In this document: positions 7,123-9,804 of the stretch, one piece after another | How positions within the stretch are numbered: the first letter of the stretch is position 1 | Layout of the letters: each line of letters opens with the position of its first letter | Notes under the pieces: generated by a model | Database searches by the model: none | Told to the model about the DNA's origin: nothing | What the model saw: the letters and a program-made list of their open reading frames with translations, nothing else | Assembly: GCA_021789755.1 (NCBI GenBank) | Contig: JAJYJD010000121.1 | Coordinates: 1-9,804, forward strand | Reading direction: 5' to 3' | Length of the DNA: 9,804 nucleotides | Origin: Bacteroidota bacterium | GTDB lineage: Bacteria; Bacteroidota; Ignavibacteria; Kryptoniales; JAKASW01 | Position numbers and translations under genes: made by a program

Positions 7123-7375
7123 GCTTTGACTCTTCTTTCTCCCGGTCTTCCGTGCGGTCCTCAATCAACTGCTGCGTTGCCGGCTTCGTGCCGGGCTTCG
7201 CCTTCAGGATCCCCCTGAATTTCTTAATAGACTCGCGGGTGATCGGCTTGAGAACGATTTCGAACTTCTCTTCGTCGACTTCCAGCTTGAACCTCGTTCC
7301 TTCCTGTATTCCGAATTTCCTCCGTATTGAAGAAGGGATGACTATCTGTCCTTTTGTTCTTGCTACCGTTTCCAT
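7103..7375 (-). CDS. vapB: AbrB/SpoVT-type antitoxin (VapB-like)
   Basis: A 90-residue protein with an N-terminal swapped-hairpin AbrB DNA-binding domain (TVARTKGQIVIPSSIRRKFGI, then FKLEVDE and IVLKP, residues 3-44). A charged C-terminal tail (REKEESKLGKHGI) would wrap the toxin. Such antitoxins bind the toxin and also repress their own operon. The ATG at 7375 is well supported by AAGGAG seven bases upstream. The 3' end overlaps the VapC start by 20 bases, the usual antitoxin-first arrangement. A promoter and inverted repeat lie directly upstream. Confidence 0.92.
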   Translation of the reverse strand: METVARTKGQIVIPSSIRRKFGIQEGTRFKLEVDEEKFEIVLKPITRESIKKFRGILKAKPGTKPATQQLIEDRTEDREKEESKLGKHGI

Positions 7376-7382
7376 GATATGG

Positions 7383-7388
7383 CTCCTT
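7383..7388 (-). promoter_or_regulatory. Strong ribosome binding site of the antitoxin gene
   Basis: AAGGAG on the minus strand lies seven bases before the ATG at 7375. This near-consensus site contrasts with the weak site and TTG start of the toxin gene, which fits the need to make more antitoxin than toxin. Confidence 0.7.
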
Positions 7389-7391
7389 TTG

Positions 7392-7431
7392 GACTGGCGT
7401 AAGAAAAATAGTTAATTTCCTACTGCCAGTC
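7392..7431. promoter_or_regulatory. Candidate VapBC operator (inverted repeat)
   Basis: GACTGGC (7392-7398) and GCCAGTC (7425-7431) form a perfect seven-base inverted repeat whose half-site centres are 33 bases apart, close to three helical turns. One arm overlaps the -35 hexamer and the other the expected start site. Toxin-antitoxin complexes of this class usually bind such paired sites to repress their own promoter. That this is the operator is inference from position. Confidence 0.5.
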
Positions 7432-7433
7432 AA
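7405..7433 (-). promoter_or_regulatory. Sigma70-type promoter of vapBC
   Basis: On the minus strand, TTGACT (7433-7428) and TATTTT (7410-7405) are separated by exactly 17 bases. The -35 matches consensus at five positions and the -10 at four. Transcription would start near 7398, leaving a leader of just over 20 bases that contains the AAGGAG site. This is the best promoter match in the window. Confidence 0.6.
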
Positions 7434-7481
7434 TAGTCAGACGGCGAACATTTCTCAATCAGCCGGCCTAAGGAGAGAAAT

Positions 7482-7652
7482 CTATTCAAAAGGAAGAATC
7501 TTCCGCAAATTCACCATAATCAAGCCGACAGCTGGATGTTCGGCTGACAAACCGCCCTTGAGCTGCTTTCTCGTGAATGTCCCGTTGTTCCGCCAGCTTT
7601 CCCTTTCCAACCAGACGAACGGCGCTGCACGTGCTTGTGATTCGCCCACCAA
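7482..7652 (-). pseudogene. Truncated second copy of the HNH nuclease gene (N-terminal fragment)
   Basis: Read from a TTG at 7652, the minus strand encodes 56 residues before TAG at 7482. The first 33 or so match the N-terminus of the HNH enzyme: ESQARAAPFVWLERESWRNN against ESQVRAALFVWLEKESGRNG, continuing to FTRKQL against FTREQL. By my count 23 of 33 positions are identical. Homology fades near 7551, and the remaining 22 codons are unrelated. The recognition domain core and HNH motif are absent, so it cannot be a nuclease. No ATG or good ribosome site is present. It is best read as the remnant of a duplicated or displaced HNH gene. A tandem or IS-mediated event could have made it, but no IS ends are visible. 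Confidence 0.75.
7523..7545. repeat. Inverted repeat at the end of the HNH fragment
   Basis: AGCCGA (7523-7528) and TCGGCT (7540-7545) form a perfect six-base stem with an 11-base loop. It lies just past the point where similarity to the intact HNH gene ends (about 7551), so it may mark the rearrangement junction. Confidence 0.35.
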
Positions 7653-7710
7653 GTGTTTCCCGGTTTAATTGAATGCAATCTATCGAACACCCGCAGGAGA
7701 AGGAAGCGGC

Positions 7711-7880
7711 CAGGGGGTTTCACGCAAAGTCCGCAAAGCACCCTTTTGATAATGTGAAACAATTCAACGGGCGCAAAGCTCGCAAAGAAAATCAAATTCC
7801 TGTCTAAAAGTCGCCCACTCTCCCCGTCCCCTTGTCTCCAAGTCCCCGCGTCTCTTGTCACTCCGTGGTTCAATTCACCA
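7711..7880. repeat. Dispersed non-coding repeat, copy A
   Basis: It begins with ggggtttcacgc, includes two 16-base near-repeats (cgcaaagtccgcaaag at 7723-7738 and cgcaaagctcgcaaag at 7772-7787) and a GTTTCAC/GTGAAAC inverted pair (7717-7723 and 7754-7760). It then passes into a C/T-rich run of short units such as tccccgtcccc and ttgtctccaagt, and ends near actccgtggttcaattc. The same order of blocks recurs at 9391-9629. On the minus strand it would read as low-complexity Gly-Asp-Gly-rich peptide, which I judge not to be a real protein. Confidence 0.65.
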
Positions 7881-7974
7881 TTGTCGAACACTCGACGGAC
7901 AAGCAGTGGTCGACAGGCAAAATCAATTCAAGGGACGCCTTCTCCACGTCAGGCAAAGTCCCATATTATTTCAC

Positions 7975-8049
7975 ATTCTGAAAAATAGAGCCATGTCCCC
8001 CGGGTGAAACGCTGGTCATCTCACCGGGGTACTGGCTTGCTTTCAGAAT
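7975..8049. repeat. Long imperfect palindrome (about 75 nt), possible structured leader RNA or small palindromic element
   Basis: Nested pairings: ATTCTGAAA (7975-7983) with TTTCAGAAT (8041-8049); AGCCA (7989-7993) with TGGCT (8033-8037); GT (7995-7996) with AC (8031-8032); CCCC (7997-8000) with GGGG (8026-8029); GGTGA (8003-8007) with TCACC (8021-8025). A 13-base loop remains. Five collinear paired blocks in 75 bases are unlikely by chance. No known riboswitch class was recognised. Confidence 0.6.
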
Positions 8050-8057
8050 ATCTGAGG

Positions 8058-8072
8058 AACCTTTCGAAGGTT
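8058..8072 (+). terminator. Compact hairpin with a short T-run, possible weak terminator or attenuator
   Basis: AACCTT (8058-8063), loop TCG, AAGGTT (8067-8072), continuing into TTC, so the 3' side has four consecutive T. The stem is A/T-rich and the T-run short. It could act as a weak attenuator after the long palindrome, but it may be simply structural. Confidence 0.3.
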
Positions 8073-8220
8073 TTCATTGACAAGTCATCCAAACCAGACA
8101 CATCTGTGGATTCCGCCACAAGAGACTTCGCGAGGTTCTCTTCAGCGCTCTAAATTGACCCACTGCTCGCAGCGGAAACCCTTTGACTTTCGTATCGCAA
8201 ATGAGATAACTTTCCATACG

Positions 8221-9345
8221 ATGAATGCCAGTGAGCGCATGGCCGCGGCCATGAACATGTTGAAACCGGACCGCACCCCTTTCATGTGTCAGATGAGTAT
8301 CGGACACATGCTCCGGCAGCTGAATGTCTCGCCGGTAGAATTCTGGTTCGATGAGGACACCTTCGCGGAAGGGCTGGTAAGGCTCAGGGAGATATACGGT
8401 TTCGACGGCATACTGATAAGTCTTCACGGTCATAATCCCGACTGGCGCGACGCGATTGCTGCCCGAACGACGACGACGGAAGGTGAGCGGGTTGTCTTAG
8501 CGGACGGACAAGAGTTGATTTTCCCGGTAAACGATCTCCCGCAACCGGTAAACCAGATCAGGAGCAAGTCGGCTCTGTCCGAAATCCAGGTCGCGTCGCT
8601 CCCTGACATCCTGGACTATATCCCGGTATCGCAGGGATTACACTTCGGGATCGATCAGCGAAATAAATTCGGCGTGATCGAGAAGATCGTCAGTAGCGCC
8701 GGAAAAGATTATTCGATTCACGGAGAAATCACTTCACCATTCGATTATTTTCTCGATCTGGTGGGTCACCAGGACGGCCTGATGGCCCTGATAGAAATGC
8801 CTGATAAATCGAAGGAGGTATTGGACCACTTCGCGCGACTGATCGAATCCCTCGCGGTCGAGATGTGCGGGACGGGCATCGATGCGATAAAAATATCCTC
8901 CCCTTTTGCGGGAGCGAGTTTCATATCGCCGTTATTCTATTCCGAATTTGTCCTGCCGTTTGAGCGGAGAATAGTGCAAGCCATCAGGAACAAGGGGGTA
9001 CACGCTTACCTGCACACCTGCGGAGTGATCGGCGACAGGTTGAAGATGATGTACGATTCCGGGATTTCCGGAATCGAATGCCTCGATCCTCCGCCACTCG
9101 GGAACGTCGAGCTCGAAGCTGCGATGGAGATAGCCAGGGGCAAGGGTTTCATAAAAGGAAACATAGACTCGGTCAACACCCTCCTATACGGCAGCAAGGA
9201 TGAGATACTTGAGGACGCCCGTGCCAGGCTCGAGATAGGGAATCGAGGGACCGGCTTCATCCTGAGCACGGCGTGCTCGATAGCCCCGGAAGTCAAACGC
9301 GAGAACATACTTCTTCTGAAAGCTGCTGTCGACCGGTGGGGATAA
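8221..9345 (+). CDS. URO-D-fold corrinoid/CoM methyltransferase-like protein (MtaA/CmuA family)
   Basis: A 374-residue protein of the uroporphyrinogen decarboxylase superfamily. It carries the zinc-binding set of the methyltransferase branch: His265 and Cys267 in HTCGVIGD and Cys352 in LSTACSIAP, matching the His-x-Cys...Cys pattern of MtaA. True HemE lacks this, and the HemE N-terminal signature is not seen. Other family features are HGEITSPFDYFLDLVG (167-182), ECLDPPPLGNVEL (286-298) and KGNIDSVNTLLYGS (312-325). Relatives transfer methyl groups between a corrinoid protein and a thiol or other acceptor; the substrate here is unknown. The ATG at 8221 (MNASERM) begins where family members begin. 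The ribosome site is weak. No corrinoid-binding or activator gene is beside it, so partners must lie elsewhere. It is probably monocistronic. Confidence 0.85.
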   Translation: MNASERMAAAMNMLKPDRTPFMCQMSIGHMLRQLNVSPVEFWFDEDTFAEGLVRLREIYGFDGILISLHGHNPDWRDAIAARTTTTEGERVVLADGQELIFPVNDLPQPVNQIRSKSALSEIQVASLPDILDYIPVSQGLHFGIDQRNKFGVIEKIVSSAGKDYSIHGEITSPFDYFLDLVGHQDGLMALIEMPDKSKEVLDHFARLIESLAVEMCGTGIDAIKISSPFAGASFISPLFYSEFVLPFERRIVQAIRNKGVHAYLHTCGVIGDRLKMMYDSGISGIECLDPPPLGNVELEAAMEIARGKGFIKGNIDSVNTLLYGSKDEILEDARARLEIGNRGTGFILSTACSIAPEVKRENILLLKAAVDRWG

Positions 9346-9390
9346 GCTCCATCATCTCACCTTTCAGGCCCGCCGGACAAGCAAGCGCCT

Positions 9391-9629
9391 AAGGGGTTTC
9401 ACGCTGCCGCCCTGCAGCATGCCGCATCATATATTGATTAGAATGTCGGAGCGGCAAAAGCTCGCAAAGTACACTTTTGTTCATATAAAAGACTCCAACG
9501 AGCCCAAGGAAGATAAGCGCCTTATCCCCCTTTCTCCCATTCTCCCAGTCTCCGTGTCCCCAAGTCTCCTTGTCCCCCGCTCTCCCGGTGTCCGCGCCTC
9601 GGGTGACTCTGTGGTTTGATTCAATTTTG
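9391..9629. repeat. Dispersed non-coding repeat, copy B
   Basis: The same block order as copy A: ggggtttcacgc at the start, gcaaaagctcgcaaag in the middle, then C/T-rich units (tctcccagtctcc, tgtccccaagtctcc, ttgtccccc) and gtgactctgtggtttgattcaatt at the end. It is longer than copy A by inserted sequence in the first half. Both copies lie in the same orientation on either side of the methyltransferase-like gene. Confidence 0.65.
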
Positions 9630-9645
9630 GCCGGCAACTGCCGGC
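9630..9645. repeat. GC-rich hairpin beside the terminator
   Basis: GCCGGC, loop AACT, GCCGGC. The stem is perfect. On the minus strand it follows the T-run of the terminator at 9648-9677 and may act as a secondary roadblock. Confidence 0.4.
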
Positions 9646-9647
9646 GC

Positions 9648-9677
9648 AAAAAAAAGCCCCGCGCAAATTGCCGGGGC
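9648..9677 (-). terminator. Rho-independent terminator of the outer-membrane protein gene
   Basis: Read on the minus strand, GCCCCG (9677-9672) and CGGGGC (9661-9656) form a GC stem, with an inner GCAA/TTGC extension and one bulged G. It is followed directly by eight T (9655-9648). It sits about 25 bases after the stop codon at 9701, the expected place. Confidence 0.85.
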
Positions 9678-9700
9678 CGTTGGGCAGGATAAAGAAAAAC

Positions 9701-9804
9701 TCAGAATGAGAAGTTGATAATCGGGAACACCGGCATGAACCCGCCGGTTCTGATGATGTTAATGAGCCCTATCTGCAGGCCCTTCATGCTCCCGGTGTTG
9801 TTCA
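9701..9804 (-). CDS. C-terminus of a repeat-containing outer-membrane/surface protein (LA_2272-like), partial
   Basis: Only the last 33 codons are in the window; the gene enters from the right edge. The peptide ends MKGLQIGLINIIRTGG, then FMPVFPIINFSF and a TGA stop. Alternating hydrophobic residues and the terminal Phe are typical of an outer-membrane beta-strand signal recognised by the BAM machinery. GLQIGLIN repeats followed by a PIINFSF-type ending are characteristic of the LA_2272 family of surface repeat proteins. The function of that family is not established. The terminator just downstream supports this as a real gene end. Confidence 0.65.
   Translation of the reverse strand, partial: NNTGSMKGLQIGLINIIRTGGFMPVFPIINFSF

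Larger units (their letters stand above)
7881..8220. other. Leader region of the methyltransferase-like gene
   Basis: No gene is called. It contains a short stem GTCGA/TCGAC (7883-7896), the long imperfect palindrome at 7975-8049 and a compact hairpin at 8058-8072. A weak promoter match, TTGACT (8183-8188) with GATAAC (8205-8210) at 16 bases, would start transcription only a few bases before the ATG at 8221. TTGACA at 8077 has no good -10 partner. The coding frame is open back to a TTG at 8077, but that extension crosses the leader and does not resemble the family. Confidence 0.45.

Noticed and set aside
7520..7891. A minus-strand ORF of about 120 codons across repeat copy A and the HNH fragment
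   Set aside because: The translation is low-complexity and crosses the repeat and the HNH remnant in a different frame. It has no ribosome site and no family likeness.
8077..8220. A 48-codon upstream extension of the methyltransferase-like protein from a TTG at 8077
   Set aside because: The extension passes through the leader region and lacks any family similarity. MNASERM at 8221 is a typical family start.
9380..9425. A possible integron attC-like site around gcctaaggggtttcacgctgc
   Set aside because: The paired R/L box arrangement of attC is missing and no integrase is in view. The sequence belongs to repeat copy B.
9389..9649. A minus-strand ORF of about 86 codons across repeat copy B
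   Set aside because: Its Gly/Asp/Glu/Arg-rich peptide is a by-product of the short C/T-rich units, and a parallel artefact appears in copy A. It is not a gene.

Overview
This 9.8 kb window looks like the chromosome of a free-living, probably anaerobic or facultative bacterium. A lineage near Ignavibacteria/Chlorobi or another member of the Bacteroidota-Chlorobi group is my guess. It rests on gene style: a HyfB/HyfC/HyfE-like membrane module behind a PTS-IIA-type regulator, and an outer-membrane protein tail ending in Phe. It is inference, not proof. No tRNA, rRNA, CRISPR array or complete insertion sequence was found.

Layout. (a) 1-3866, all minus strand: an operon read right to left. It starts with a small HTH + PTS EIIA regulator (3180-3866). 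Three membrane subunits of a group 4 [NiFe]-hydrogenase or hydrogenase-related (Ehr-type) complex follow with overlapping junctions: HyfB-like (1205-3187), HyfC-like (285-1205) and HyfE-like (1-288, cut by the window edge). The catalytic subunits would lie beyond base 1, so hydrogen chemistry itself is not shown. (b) 4215-5111, minus: a PfkB-family sugar kinase, fructokinase-like. (c) 5112-5611: no convincing gene, but two strong hairpins, one a REP-like palindrome. (d) 5612-7375, minus: an accessory islet with an HNH endonuclease resembling stand-alone, modification-dependent restriction enzymes, and a VapBC toxin-antitoxin pair with a well-formed promoter and likely operator. (e) 7376-8220: mostly non-coding, with a truncated second copy of the HNH gene's 5' end, a dispersed repeat and a long imperfect palindrome. 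(f) 8221-9345, plus: a URO-D-fold protein carrying the His-x-Cys...Cys zinc triad of MtaA/CmuA corrinoid methyltransferases. (g) 9346-9700: a second copy of the dispersed repeat and an intrinsic terminator for a minus-strand outer-membrane protein gene whose last 33 codons end the window.

How it fits together. The left third is an energy-conversion operon whose first gene may sense phosphotransfer state. The centre is a defence or plasticity region with signs of duplication and small palindromic insertions. The right part is an orphan methyltransferase gene between two direct copies of a non-coding repeat. The most unusual signals are a triple-palindrome insertion between 17-bp direct repeats that supplies the present start codon of the HNH gene, the decayed HNH duplicate about 1 kb away, and the roughly 75-nt stem upstream of the methyltransferase gene.
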